A stretch of DNA of 64,000 nucleotides from Tridacna crocea (lineage: Eukaryota; Mollusca; Bivalvia; Cardiida; Cardiidae), in NCBI GenBank assembly GCA_943736015.1, contig OX031064.1, forward strand, positions 37,871,361 through 37,935,360. The letters run 5' to 3'. Positions within the stretch are counted from its first letter, which is position 1. Every line of letters starts with the position of its first letter. The notes beneath the pieces were generated by a model. The model saw only the letters and a list, made by a program, of their open reading frames with translations, was not told where the DNA came from and searched no databases. The position numbers and the translations under genes are program-made. Below, in pieces: positions 20,200-30,386 of the stretch.

Positions 20200-21446
20200 A
20201 GCACAACACTATCAAAGTGGTCTGAGAAAACATTGGCCTCACGAGGAAATGGACAAAAAATACTATCGGTATATGTATTCAACATTGCATGAAACTATGA
20301 AACTAAATTGGTCAGAATAAAAGATAAGATATCTGATTAATCGACTGCTCTATATTTCCATTCATATCTGATTACATGCACGCGGAATGGATGTTTCTAC
20401 ATGAAAAAGGGCCCTCGGGAATTCTGTAAAGCAATATGTTTGCAATGAAATTATAGAACATGCATCTCTCGTTTATCTTAATTACGAATGATTAATAAAC
20501 CAAGATTTTCGTATAAGCCGGCGATTTTTCTTATTGGGAAGAACAACAGTACTCCTACATTTCGCGAAATGCACTTTAAACAAGGTTAAACAAGAGGACC
20601 CCGACAGCCCTGTACTGTCGACTGTCTTCCAGATAAACTGGTTTTAAACGTCATTAAGATAGAGAAAGAAACATTCGATCGTAAGAAGCTTGTATTAGAA
20701 TGTATAAAGTTCCGGGTACAAAATACTCGAAGAATGATTCCAACCTTGCTTTCTGTCAAACATTCCTGAATGTAAGCTGAATATTTTCTAAGATAAGATA
20801 TTTAATACTAACCATGTTAAAGTACATCATTATAATCAAAGAAAATGAATGACAACAAATAAAAAATGGTTATTATTTCTCTTCATCATTATTGGTTGTT
20901 TATGGCTTATAATGAGGATGGCAGTATATATGCGCAGACACGGTGTCATGACATAATCTAGATGGACTTCTGACAACAGAGACAAAGAAAAAGGATAGCC
21001 GTTCGTTAACTGATATCATGACTAAGTTACAACATTCTCTTTTATCACATAACTCTCCTTGTTTTCAATGTAATACAGCCATTACGAATTTGCTTGCCTC
21101 ACACATGTGTGAGATAAGATAATAGTGCTGTATTTGGTCATCTCTCTGAAATTATACGCTTCATTTCTAAAACAATGCTGACCTTGGCTTCTGAAGGAAA
21201 TTAGCGGTCAAAGTTTTGATCGTGATAAAGTTGTGAATTAATCACTGTTAGACTCAAACAAAAATCATAATGCAAGTTTCTTCGGAACTATTTTCGATCA
21301 TAATGTACCTGTCAAAGTAAGTGCACAGGCTTCATATAAATTTCACTACACATGATACATGTATGCCTGTGGTTTAACACATTTTGGACTATAATTCTTG
21401 TTATGCAGTAATGTGATAAAAAGAATCTGACGCTCGTTGCTTTTTG
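20200..21446. other. Stretch with no recognisable gene or repeat
   Basis: A 96-codon plus-strand frame at 20030-20320 has a plausible composition at its C-terminus (HYQSGLRKHWPHEEMDKKYY) but no recognised family and no splice context. Nothing else is assigned. Confidence 0.35.
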
Positions 21447-21550
21447 AGGTGAAAATTCATTAAACTCGTCCACAAAAAATGTTATTAAGCTCGCCACAGG
21501 CTCGCTTAATAACATTTTTTGTAGACTCGTTTAATAAATTTTTATCTCAA
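21447..21550. repeat. Family N palindrome
   Basis: Arms contain 'aaactcgtccacaaaaaatg' with 'ttattaagctcgcc', and 'ggctcgcttaataacatttt' with 'ttgtagactcgtttaataaa', bounded by 'ttgaggtgaaaatt' and 'aatttttatctcaac'. Diverged or half copies are at 26197-26260, 36420-36545 and 43362-43425. Confidence 0.82.
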
Positions 21551-21656
21551 CAACCAACTCATGTCAGATCCTATATATCACATACAATTTTTTCTTGCTG
21601 AAGTTAAGTCTTATATGGTGACATCGTGTAATTCTCATCAAATCGTCATAAAATCA

Positions 21657-21854
21657 GGGCCTGTATTCACCAACCATTCCTGAGAACATTCTTAGTCTTA
21701 TTCTTCAGAATTTCGTCAGTGTGAAAGTAATAGAACTTCTGATTGGCTAAACCAAATGGTTTAGCCAATGAGAAGTTCTGTTACTTTCACTGTCAGAAAA
21801 TCTTGAAGAATAAGACAAAGAACGTTCTCAAGAATGATTGGTGAATACGGGCCC
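21657..21854. repeat. Family E foldback element, copy 2 (best preserved)
   Basis: Near-perfect 198-bp inverted repeat from 'gggcctgtattcaccaacca' to 'attggtgaatacgggccc'. The centre is 'ctgattggctaaaccaaatg' followed by its complement. Arms carry only a handful of mismatches over about 95 bases. Confidence 0.93.
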
Positions 21855-22162
21855 TGGTCTCAAATGCGAGTTAGATGAAAAGACTTGTAAACGTTATATC
21901 ACACTGACGACAAGGGAGGTCACCTGATAAAAATAGCATAAAATGCCCGAATCTCAACACATAGGCGTTTTACCCGATACACAAGTCTGAAGAACAATTT
22001 GCCAGATGATTTGGTCTATCACCGAATATTAATATGTGAAAACTATTGGCTCTTTAAAGCTTAATCGTTACCAAACAATTTCCTGTCTTAACCACCTTCA
22101 GGAAACTAGCTCTTGTGTCGGCGACGGAAACTATAGGTTTTGAATCGGCAGAACAGTAGCTC

Positions 22163-22425
22163 ACATATGGACTGCAACACGCGAATAGGGGCATTCAAAC
22201 ATTTTGGGTACAGTGTCGTCTCGAATCAGCCTGCACAGTCCGCGCAGGCTCATCCGAAACGAAACTTTCCGTTTTTAGTTAATTTTCTGTTTTGCGGAAG
22301 TGTACATAAATCTAATGTAGTCGTGAAGTATCGTCTCGGATCAGCCTGCACGAAATGCGCAGGCTGATCCGAGACGATACTTTACGCAAATGTCCGAATG
22401 CCCCTTTTCGCTTGTTGCAATCCAT
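22163..22425. repeat. Family D double-hairpin element, copy 4
   Basis: Left end 'catatggactgcaacacgcg', first hairpin with AGCCTGCACAGTCCGCGCAG (imperfect), spacer lacking part of 'tagcacaaaatc', second hairpin GTCTCGGATCAGCCTGCACG...GATCCGAGACGATAC, right end 'gcttgttgcaatccat'. Confidence 0.85.
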
Positions 22426-22713
22426 TTTCATGTATATTGTATGTTCTATATGTCATTATTTCTGGGATAAGCTAAAATTCTGTAGTTTTGGAAAAAATTA
22501 ACAAAACTCATACCTGCGTTCCATGGCGTTCAAGTAAATATTAAATGCACGTGCAAATTGCACATCTAAAGGGTGCAATGCGCAAAATGCATTTCAATTA
22601 TAAGCTTACTGGCGTAAATGCAGAGTAAATTTTTTGGACGATACCTATAGAAAGATTTTATTTTTAGCTCGTCTGTTTTCGACCTGTCCTCGAATTTTCT
22701 CTCCCATAATTAG

Positions 22714-22746
22714 GCCAGGGAATCCCTCTCAAGGGATTCCCTTGCC
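22714..22746. repeat. Short GGGAATCCC hairpin
   Basis: 'ccagggaatccc' and 'gggattcccttg' form a small stem with a 6-base loop. Confidence 0.6.
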
Positions 22747-23249
22747 TTTAGGGATCGTAAGCTGCCTATTCAGACAAAAATGTTGGACGGTGTGTCCACT
22801 CTATATCGCTGAGTCCGCCAAAACAACTAGTTTCCCAAGGATATACAGAGATTGCTTATCACACGGTGTGAATGCTTTCCTTTCCTCAAAGCTTTCATCT
22901 GCAAAATGCCATGGAATTGCAAGGGTAATACAATCCTTTAATAACTGACGAGTGTGTGTTTTTTATCCCGTTTTTGTCATTAACACTGACCTAATAGAGG
23001 CGTAACCTAATGAACTTGGCTTTATCCGGCAGTTGTGTATTCTTACGCGCTATATACGGTTAATATCTATAATATAATAATATCTCTTGCACTCCGGATC
23101 ATTCACATTCAGGTATGGTGAGATTAACGAACGACGACTCTGCTCGGAGTTTGTCTATAACGTTGTGTTGACATTTGAACATGTGTGTCACAAAACACGT
23201 CTCCGCTAAAATGCGATTGTAAATAAAGCAAACTACATATGGAATATTG

Positions 23250-23460
23250 ACCCATGTTATGTTTATCACTTTTTCTTAAGTATATCGACTAAATCTAGGG
23301 TACTTCAGCTGAATGCTGGAGAAATCGGCCCCTGGAGAAATCGTCCCCAAAATGCTTGGCCCGTGTTATGTTTATCACTCCGGAGAAATCGTTCCCTGGA
23401 GACGATTTTTTTGGTGGTGAAATCGTCCCCAAATAAAATTTTAGAAAAATCGACTCCACC
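23250..23460 (+). repeat. Local repeats of GGAGAAATCG and TGTTATGTTTATCAC
   Basis: 'gttatgtttatcac' occurs at about 23258 and 23365. 'ggagaaatcg' occurs at about 23319, 23335 and 23382, with variants 'gtgaaatcgtccccaaa' and 'agaaaaatcgactcc' following. It is an irregular short-period expansion of unknown origin. Confidence 0.7.
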
Positions 23461-23884
23461 ATCAAATTTCATCCATATCGTTAATCAAGTTGTCTATAAA
23501 AATATTTTTGAAATTTCGTTGTCTTTAGTATGTACATTATGTGTATAAGTTACCTTTATCCAAGAGTTATTTGGTAGTTTTGTTATTGTTTATACTGCCT
23601 ATTTCACACTGATAGGATGTATTTCACACCTTTTACACCTGTCACAAATAGATTACACCTGCGTGATTCTTAAAAATGTCTTTGATTGACTTTGATTTGA
23701 AACCAAATAAATGCTTATAATTTTTTTCTGTAGTCGTTCGCTTGTCATTTAATGTATTTTTTCATCTCTCTCTCTCTTTCTACTAGTGTCATATGACATA
23801 CCTGTGACCAATACCATTTAGCAGGGGCATCAGTGCCTCTGACACACATATTTCTAGTGTTCATTAGGGCTTGTGTGCATCCGA

Positions 23885-24160
23885 ATATTTCCGGTCCATA
23901 ACTTCTACAATTGTGGATGGATTTCAAAATAATTTGGCATAATTGACCTCCATCACGGTTAGATGTGCCATTTGAAACATCTGTTCAAGTAGGTTTAAGA
24001 TTAAGGCCAATTTTTCGTCCGAACCATAACTCCTACATTTTTGGATAGATTCCGATATAAATTAGCATAATGCATTGTTCTACATCATGAGCAGAAGTTC
24101 CCTTTGAAACATTTATTCAGGTCCAGGGTCTAGGTCAAGCTTGAGAGTCAAGTGTTCGCA
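23885..24160 (+). repeat. Two tandem copies of a 130-bp dispersed repeat
   Basis: Blocks in order: 'ccataacttctacaattgtgg' type, 'ggatggattt', 'atttggcataat', 'tttgaaacatctgttca', repeated from about 24019 as 'ccataactcctacatttttg', 'ttagcataat', 'tttgaaacatttattca'. I associate this kind of repeat with molluscan genomes (from memory, unsearched). Copies are well diverged. Confidence 0.65.
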
Positions 24161-24298
24161 GGCTTGACACAAGTTGTCCTTGGACAACGATTATGAATTA
24201 GGATTAACGTCTTTTTATATTATGTAGATATAAGTATCGAAGCTCAAGTCACTGTGACTTGTCCGTAAAATAGGCAAGTAAAATAGGAAAACCGAGCC

Positions 24299-24510
24299 TA
24301 ATCGTTTTCCTAAAACAATCCAACCTTTTCACAGTATTTTATTGAGGAAATATTTTGGCTAAAAGAGAATTTGCTTGTAACAAGCAGTTCCCCCCAATTT
24401 CCCCAAAATCTTACTTTTCAATATACACGAAGAAATACTTTGGATTTTCATCTACAACTTCCTTCAAATATGACCAGTTAAAAATTTCGTCGACTTGTGG
24501 AAGGTAGAGA
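24299..24510 (+). mobile_element. Family A relic, CTCG-like core
   Basis: 'taatcgttttcctaaaacaa', a decayed hairpin 'tttgcttgtaacaagcag', then 'ttggattttcatctacaact' and 'gaccagttaaaaatttcgtc'. It is a very old copy. Confidence 0.5.
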
Positions 24511-25149
24511 CAACATGACCAACTGCCATATCACTCCAATCTTTATTATTCATTACATTTTACCTTGATATCTATCTTACATGTATTTTCATTGAAATCA
24601 ATAAAAATAAATATGTTCTTGCGTCATAAATGTAAAAAGTAACGTCGTTCAGGACTACAAGACATCACATGTCTCAGAAAATTTAGATAACCAAAGTTGG
24701 TATTGCGCCGATTGAATACGGTTCAATTTTGACTTGGGATTGTTAACAAGTACGACAAATTACTAAGTATTCTAAGCCATTATCAAGCACCCCATAACTG
24801 AGCACATGCCTAGCTCTGGCTTAATTAGTTTCTGGCTGGTGCTTTCTAGTATCAGTTCAAAATTTCCTGATAAAAACCAAGAATTCCAGGGGCTTAGTGG
24901 AATCCGCTTGTATCCCTGTCCGTCTACCTGTTTGTATTAATTAAAATTGACCTCATGTTTTGTTTTGCATCCTCAATTTCCTGGCCTTCAGTACTATCAG
25001 TACTTTGATTTTTTTCAATAGCCTTCAAAATCACGAACCTTTTCTCTTGTCGCACCAAATATGTAAACTTTATCTCTTTCGACTACATATCATATTATCC
25101 AATGAGCTCGGAAGTACTTTTACTGTACCGCCGTGCAACAAGCGGACGG

Positions 25150-25230
25150 TACAGTAGATTCAAGATCAGACTGTACGTTCTGTGAAGTTTAATCATGTTC
25201 TATATAGTCTGTAGATGCCTCTGGTCTCGC
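25150..25230 (+). mobile_element. Family C relic
   Basis: 'acagtagattcaagatcaga', 'ctgtacgttctgtgaagttt' and 'tctatatagtctgtagatg' are eroded family C hairpin arms. Confidence 0.45.
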
Positions 25231-25267
25231 TTATGACAATGAAACACACGACTGTTTATTCAAGGGT

Positions 25268-25636
25268 TTAACGTAGTAGACCCCTAGTAGAAAACAGCTA
25301 TTTCTACAATGATATTATCCAACAAATTTTGCTATGACCAAAACAGAGTGTTCTTGTTCTGCTTTAATCAAGACAGTTTTCCCCTTTTTGTCTTTTCTAG
25401 AATTATCATTTATAAATCTAAAACCACTATATTTTCATTACGAAGAGAGATAGTAATTACCTCCTTTTTCTGGAAACTAACAAAAGTATCTACAAATAAT
25501 TTCGAGATAGGCATAAAGAAATTTCTGGTCCGTTAGAAATTGCAAAGTATTATACCTGTGTAAATCCTTATTTATCAAATATCAATAAAACTTTATGCAA
25601 TACAGCACTAGAGGTATTAGGGGTCTACTACCTTAA
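25268..25636. mobile_element. TTAA-bounded MITE (family L)
   Basis: TTAA at 25268-25271 and 25633-25636 enclose a 361-bp segment with terminal inverted repeats CGTAGTAGACCCCTA and TAGGGGTCTACTACC (14 of 15 paired). The interior is AT-rich and carries a 75-codon open frame without recognisable domain, which I take as chance. A fragment 'agggggtctatacacc' just beyond (25676-25691) may be the end of a second copy. Confidence 0.78.
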
Positions 25637-25804
25637 AATGAATTGATTTAACGCAAGGACACAGCAGAATTGTGCTAGGGGGTCTATACACCATTTCCAA
25701 AACCATTCTGATTATATGGTCCCGTGGTCAATGATATGAATAGGCGTCGGTGTGCGATAAGAAACCCGTTTGTATAATGTCATTTCATTACACAGTCTGC
25801 TGAC

Positions 25805-26011
25805 CCGACTCTTAAGCTGATAAGTGCGACTCACTGACCTTTTGCGGACAACGTAGATCAAGATCAGACTGCACAGAACGTGCAGTCTGATCTTGGATCT
25901 ACGTTGTCCGACGAGGAGATACCATGCCCCAAAGCATAACTTAGAAATAGTTATAGAATTTTTACTACCCACTTAAAAATTCCATTTTAGTTATATAGCA
26001 GGATAAAGTTC
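25805..26011 (+). mobile_element. Family C hairpin MITE
   Basis: Left end 'actcttaagctgataagtgc'. The central palindrome has a paired change in both outer arms: 'acaacgtagatc' and 'gatctacgttgt' replace the usual ACAGTGTAGATC and its complement. The right end is 'tatatagcaggataaagttc'. Confidence 0.87.
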
Positions 26012-26687
26012 AACCTTATTTGGTCTACTGCTTCCATGATGGATCTATCTAGCACCTGTTTCGTCTACGACAATGTTTCAGAACATGTACTAGGTGCTGT
26101 TGTGTGGTAGAATCTCTGTTTGTGCAATGTCATAAAAGTATATATAGTTGTATATGTTTACAATATGTAATAAAATACTATAAATAAAATCTGACATTTT
26201 TTGGGCGTCTGAAATAAGAATCAATCAAACTCGTCTATCAAAAATAAAAGTTTAGCTGATCAGAAATTGTTTTATCTTTAAATTTCGCAAAAATAAAACC
26301 ACTTTAGCTACAGAGAATGAAGAAGACCGGTAAAAATTAATGGTTATTGAAGAAGGGTCCTGTTGATTGAATTTCAAAGCATATGATGCTAAGAATATTT
26401 TTATACAACCATTTTTATAACAATCTGGGCGCCAAAGTCATTCAACTTTATTAGCAGCTGGTGAACGTGAAGATCAGAATATGGAAGACGAGCAGTCTAA
26501 CCTGCCCTTGGGTGTTTTATTGTATGATGCTTTGTGAGACATGCTCTAAAGAATCCTTCATAAAATGTTCCGATTTTTTTCTTGCTTTAATGAATCACCC
26601 AGTGTAACGAATCTATGGGTTGCATTTTTGACTGTTTACAAGACAGGAATTATTTAGGTCCGCTTATCGGATTTAAGCATCCGTTTA
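26012..26687. other. Stretch with only a family N half copy
   Basis: 26197-26260 ('gaatcaatcaaactcgtcta', 'aaaataaaagtttagc') resembles the left arm of the palindrome at 21447. Nothing else is recognised. Confidence 0.4.
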
Positions 26688-26911
26688 GTAATCCATTACC
26701 ACACAATCCCCACTTTTGACGCCTCTGAGAAAGAAGCCTTTTGAAAACGCTGCGAGAAAAGAAGAAAATGCTGGTAACCAGCATTTTCTCCTTTTCCCAC
26801 AGTGTTTTCTACCCTTTCCAGAACGAATTTCAATTTTTCAGTCACCTTTATTTTGTCGTCTGCAAATGCTTTGAATTTGGACCAGTCTAATTTTTTTTTC
26901 GTAAGAGTTAA
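26688..26911 (+). mobile_element. Family A hairpin MITE
   Basis: Left end 'agtaatccattaccacacaa' with TTAA lost. The central hairpin is GCTGGTAACCAGC with unpaired changes in the left outer arm ('aacgctgcgagaaaagaaga'). It ends at TTAA 26908-26911, shared with the next, oppositely oriented copy. Confidence 0.85.
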
Positions 26912-27133
26912 CGGTTTACCAAACGAAAATTTTTAGACTGTTCCAAATTGAAAGCACTGTCAGACTTCAAAATGAATGGAACTAAAATACTGAAACGTGT
27001 TTCCAGAAGGGTAGAAAACATATTGGGAAAAGAAGAAAATGCTGGTTATCAGCATTTTCTCCTTTTCCCACAATTTTTTCAAAAGGCTTCCATCTCAGGG
27101 TCGTAAAACAGGGAATGTTTGGTAAAAGGTTAA
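26908..27133 (-). mobile_element. Family A hairpin MITE
   Basis: Begins at the TTAA shared with the previous copy. 'cggtttaccaaacgaaaatt', 'ccaaattgaaagcactgtca', hairpin with GCTGGTTATCAGC, 'gtttggtaaaaggTTAA' (27130-27133). Confidence 0.87.
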
Positions 27134-27246
27134 TTATTCTAGATTATAAGATAAAAGATTTTCTGATTTTCAGCGAAATGCACTTTCAGCCTTTGAAAGA
27201 GTTCGAGGATACATACTTTTCAAAAAAAGGAAGGGGATATTACATT

Positions 27247-27461
27247 TTAACCCTTTGCCAAACGACAAATTTTGGACTTTTCCAAACTGAAAGAGTTTGC
27301 AGATTTTAGATTTAGAGAAAATGGCAGAAAGTTTTCAAAAAAGGTAGAAAACACTGTGGGAAAAGGAGAAATTGCTCGTCACGAGCAATTTCTTCTTTTC
27401 CCACAGCGTTTTCAAAAGACTTTTACACGTAAAAACCAGAGCTTGTTTGGGAAAGAGTTAA
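27247..27461 (-). mobile_element. Family A hairpin MITE, CTCG-core subfamily
   Basis: Ends TTAACCCTTTGCCAAAC and GTTTGGGAAAGAGTTAA at TTAA 27247-27250 and 27458-27461. The central palindrome has core TTGCTCGTCACGAGCAA. It carries the subfamily block 'aaatggcagaaagtttt' in reverse order. Confidence 0.9.
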
Positions 27462-27600
27462 TGGGGCAGATTTGAAAAGATATTGACGTTTATCTAAACA
27501 TAACATAATTGTGTAGTTACAATTAAAATGCATCATTAGAGACAAACGTCCATACCGTATTTCATGCAGTGCTTTCGACGTTAAATACGATATATAAAAC

Positions 27601-28254
27601 TATGGTGGCATATTCCTGCTACGCGATACCAGATAGCTATCCTGCTAAGTATACAAAATTATCGCGATGAATTAAAGTATTATGGACATTTTATCGAGAT
27701 AGTGAAAAGAGTCCCGAGAAAATTTTCCCGATAAACTTAATATTTCAACACAAAATTTCTCAATCGTGCACGAAGCTGATATGCAAGATAACATTATTTT
27801 AATAGTTCTATTTGTTTGTCGATATCTATAAATAGAAAATTCAAATTCCTCATTTGGATGAAGAGTAGATTTTGACTTCACAAAATTGGAGAAAGTGAAA
27901 ATTCGAATAATTAGTGCAGCTTAGCTGATAAATTTTGACAACACTCGAAATCAACAGAACTCTATATAAGGATAAAGACGAATCAAAATGCCTCCTACGA
28001 ACATTTTTCAAACCATTCGGGGAAAAAGATAATTCATATGGTTGTACACAAAAATGTTCCGAAACTGTATCTAATTATAGATACCACAAATGTCAGTAAT
28101 AGGCACAAAAAGGTAGAATTATCGCGATATATTTATCGGGATTTTTTTTTTATTTTCTAGACAATATTTCCAGGAAACTTTATCACGATAGTCTAGTTCT
28201 CTAAAATTATCTTCATAATTATCTTGTATCTCGCGGCAGAAATATGCCACCATA
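27601..28254. mobile_element. TA-bounded 654-bp inverted-repeat element (family J)
   Basis: The ends TATGGTGGCATATT and AATATGCCACCATA are exact inverted repeats, and similarity continues inward (CTGCTACGCGATACCA against CTGCCGCGAGATACAA) for about 35 bases. Both ends carry TA, as expected for a TA target duplication. The interior repeats an ATCGCGAT/ATCGRGAT motif ('attatcgcgatgaatt', 'ttatcgagatag', 'attatcgcgatatattt', 'ttatcacgatag') near both ends. There is no coding region, so it is a non-autonomous element, perhaps mobilised by a Tc1/mariner-type transposase (inference from the TA site). Confidence 0.82.
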
Positions 28255-28431
28255 CAAATAGGTTACTTTTTACGCAACGTCATTTTTACATGCGACTAGT
28301 ACCACGTCGATTGTAACGGTATATAATACATCGACGGCTGTATTGTACTTGTTTGAAAGCTTCTTTCTATTGCTTCATTTTGGTTTTACTACAGATATGA
28401 AAAAAAAAAACAAAAAAAAAAAAAAGAAGCT

Positions 28432-28610
28432 TAATTCATTCCCGTGATGCAGTATACCAAACAAGTCAACGCATAAAATTTTATGGATCCACAAAATTGA
28501 TTTTGTTCAACAATCTGTTGAATCATGAGACAGCCCGCTCTTTGACACGCAGAAATTTTACAAATGGAAAAAGTATCAACTCTTAGCATGTCGCCCCGAA
28601 CCGAAGGCGA
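28432..28610 (+). repeat. Dispersed repeat family I, long copy
   Basis: 'ccgtgatgcagtataccaaa', 'gattttgttcaacaatctgt', 'gaaattttacaaatgg' and 'aaaaagtatcaac' follow the order seen at 1471-1650. This copy reaches the start of the hairpin but then diverges. Confidence 0.6.
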
Positions 28611-28619
28611 GGTGGACAG

Positions 28620-29669
28620 CCGTGAACAAGTTTCCAAGTTCCCTGTCACTTGACCGTACAACGAATTTATCATACTTCAAAGTTTTACCAATCCAACGTT
28701 TGTAAAGTGAATTTTACCTGTTTTTTGGTTTCAAAAATTAAGTGTGCTGACGCAGTAGAATTTCCCGTCTGAGTGCCCCAGTTCAATGAAAACTGACGTC
28801 ACTAAGAACTGACGTCACTGAAACATTGGTAATACGTGCTAAAACGTGCAGCTTGGCGCAAAATCATGATGTTTATCTTGATCGACGACGCCATTTCGGA
28901 TGTTGTGGTGAAAGTGTAGTCATGTATACGAGGCTCCCGAAAGGGGAACTGTTTAAAATTACGTTGGTGTTTGCCAGTGTACATGATATATATTCGGGGA
29001 ATATCATTCAAGCCGATCACGAGAAATTTCCTTGCAGTATAATAATACTATTTGTAAATGAATAAAGCTCCTTTTTCAATATTTTGCCCATATTTCTCCA
29101 TTCGAATGAAACCCTTCTCTTTATGGCCGGTATGTGCAAGCACCGAAAGAGTTGGTTTTGACATTTGTCATTACGTCCTACATCCTCTCTGTCACTAATG
29201 TTGTTAAAGTGCAAATTCCATTTCTTTCTGTTTTTCTGTAATACCTGTAATCTTTCTAATAACTTTTTGATTAAAGCGGTTCCTTTTTGAGCAGTTTGAT
29301 GTAAAAACATCAAACATGTTAGATTCTCTAGCGTGTTTTAAATTCGAACGTCTTAAATTAGCATTACATTTTTTGTTGTTTTTGTTTTTCATCTGTGTAA
29401 TAATAGGGAAGTTTTGGGGAATTAAATGATCACAGGTTGATATCGCTTCAAATTGCCTTTAAATCCCCAACAAGGCATTAATCAGTACATTTCAGTCTGC
29501 AAATAGTCACATCACCCTAACCCTTTTTCGGATCTAGAGTTAAATCAGTAGCTGTGCGAACAATTACCATGAATTTCTAAAGTTACCCACACTCTCACAA
29601 ACACGGGAACTATTTTATTCTCACTCTAAAGTTTGCTTACTTATTTATCGTATTTAGTTAATGCCAAAC
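28620..29669. other. Stretch with no recognised repeat
   Basis: Apart from the CRE pair nothing is assigned. Several 60-100 codon frames overlap on both strands around 28800-29390 without recognisable domains. Confidence 0.35.
28794..28817. promoter_or_regulatory. Pair of CRE palindromes, 16 bp apart
   Basis: TGACGTCA occurs exactly at 28794-28801 and 28810-28817. A minus-strand ATGGCGTCGTCG with a good start context (ccgaaATGG) lies about 80 bases away, near 28892, followed by about 30 open codons. This could be a promoter region, but no gene is recognised and there is no transcript support. Confidence 0.3.
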
Positions 29670-29673
29670 ATTT
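29670..29673 (+). repeat. Target-site duplication ATTT, left copy
   Basis: ATTT directly precedes the left terminal repeat of the 3.9-kb transposon. The same four bases follow the right terminal repeat at 33597-33600. Confidence 0.65.
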
Positions 29674-29694
29674 CGAGGTATTACTGCCAGAAGG
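29674..29694 (+). repeat. Left terminal inverted repeat
   Basis: The 21 bases starting CGAGGTATTACTGCC are exactly complementary to 33576-33596. The inner continuation 'tcctatgtgcc' pairs partly with the other end. Confidence 0.88.
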
Positions 29695-30319
29695 TCCTAT
29701 GTGCCAAAATTTCAGATTTTCACATTTCTAGATGCACAATTTCATTTCACACGTTTTATTCTAAACTAGATCTCTCTATGTAGCGTAGCTTCTTTTCCGA
29801 GTTATCAGCCAAAAACAAAACCAGCTATATCTACAGTGCAGGTTTATTGGCTGCCAGAGTAGCCTATGTAACGATAGACCCCACTCTAAAAGAGTTCATA
29901 CAATTAAATTTCGAACCACATCGTCCTATCTTAAAGTAGCTTACTTTGGCAAAAAAGCATTGAAAGAGATACACGGAAATTTGTTCTGCCAAATCCTGCC
30001 ATCTAAAAATAGCAGGTTCTGGCTTTATGAAACTGAAGAATTATGATGTAAAATTGCTCTGCCAAAATATTCTATATAAAGATAGAAATTATAATTCTAT
30101 ATAGAATATATTTCCTTACATGCCAGACCATACTAACTTTTAATAGCTTGTCAAGTAGGAACAAGTCAGGTAAGTGGATGGTAAACATTGATGTCAAAAA
30201 GAGTTTATACTGGGAAAGCTTGTTTTGGTGGAAACTAATGCAATATGACACCATCTAATTAAGTGTTGATAACAGCCTATACATGGAGGATGTCTGGAGT
30301 TAGCAAAACAAAAGAATGC

Positions 30320-30386
30320 AGAATTTGATGACATTATACAGGTTTTGTGCCGTTATAAGTCAGGAATATACCCGAGACAATTGATG
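30320..30386 (+). pseudogene. Possible first coding exon of the transposon gene
   Basis: Frame reading AEFDDIIQVLCRYKSGIYPR then QLM, ending at a strong donor ATG|GTAAGT (GT at 30387-30388). An acceptor 'cattttcag' ends at 30832. The next exon starts MENEWSDSEVE in the same phase, giving a 446-bp intron. The start of this exon is not established. The splice model is inference. Confidence 0.4.

Noticed and set aside
20030-20320. 96-codon plus-strand frame as a small gene
   Set aside because: Composition is plausible but there is no homology I recognise and no regulatory or splice context.
15472-22425. Family D repeats as a CRISPR-like or tandem array
   Set aside because: Spacing is irregular, units are long inverted repeats, and the genome is clearly animal.
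22634-22948. 104-codon plus-strand frame as a gene
   Set aside because: It includes a small GGGAATCCC hairpin and shows no domain. Probably chance.
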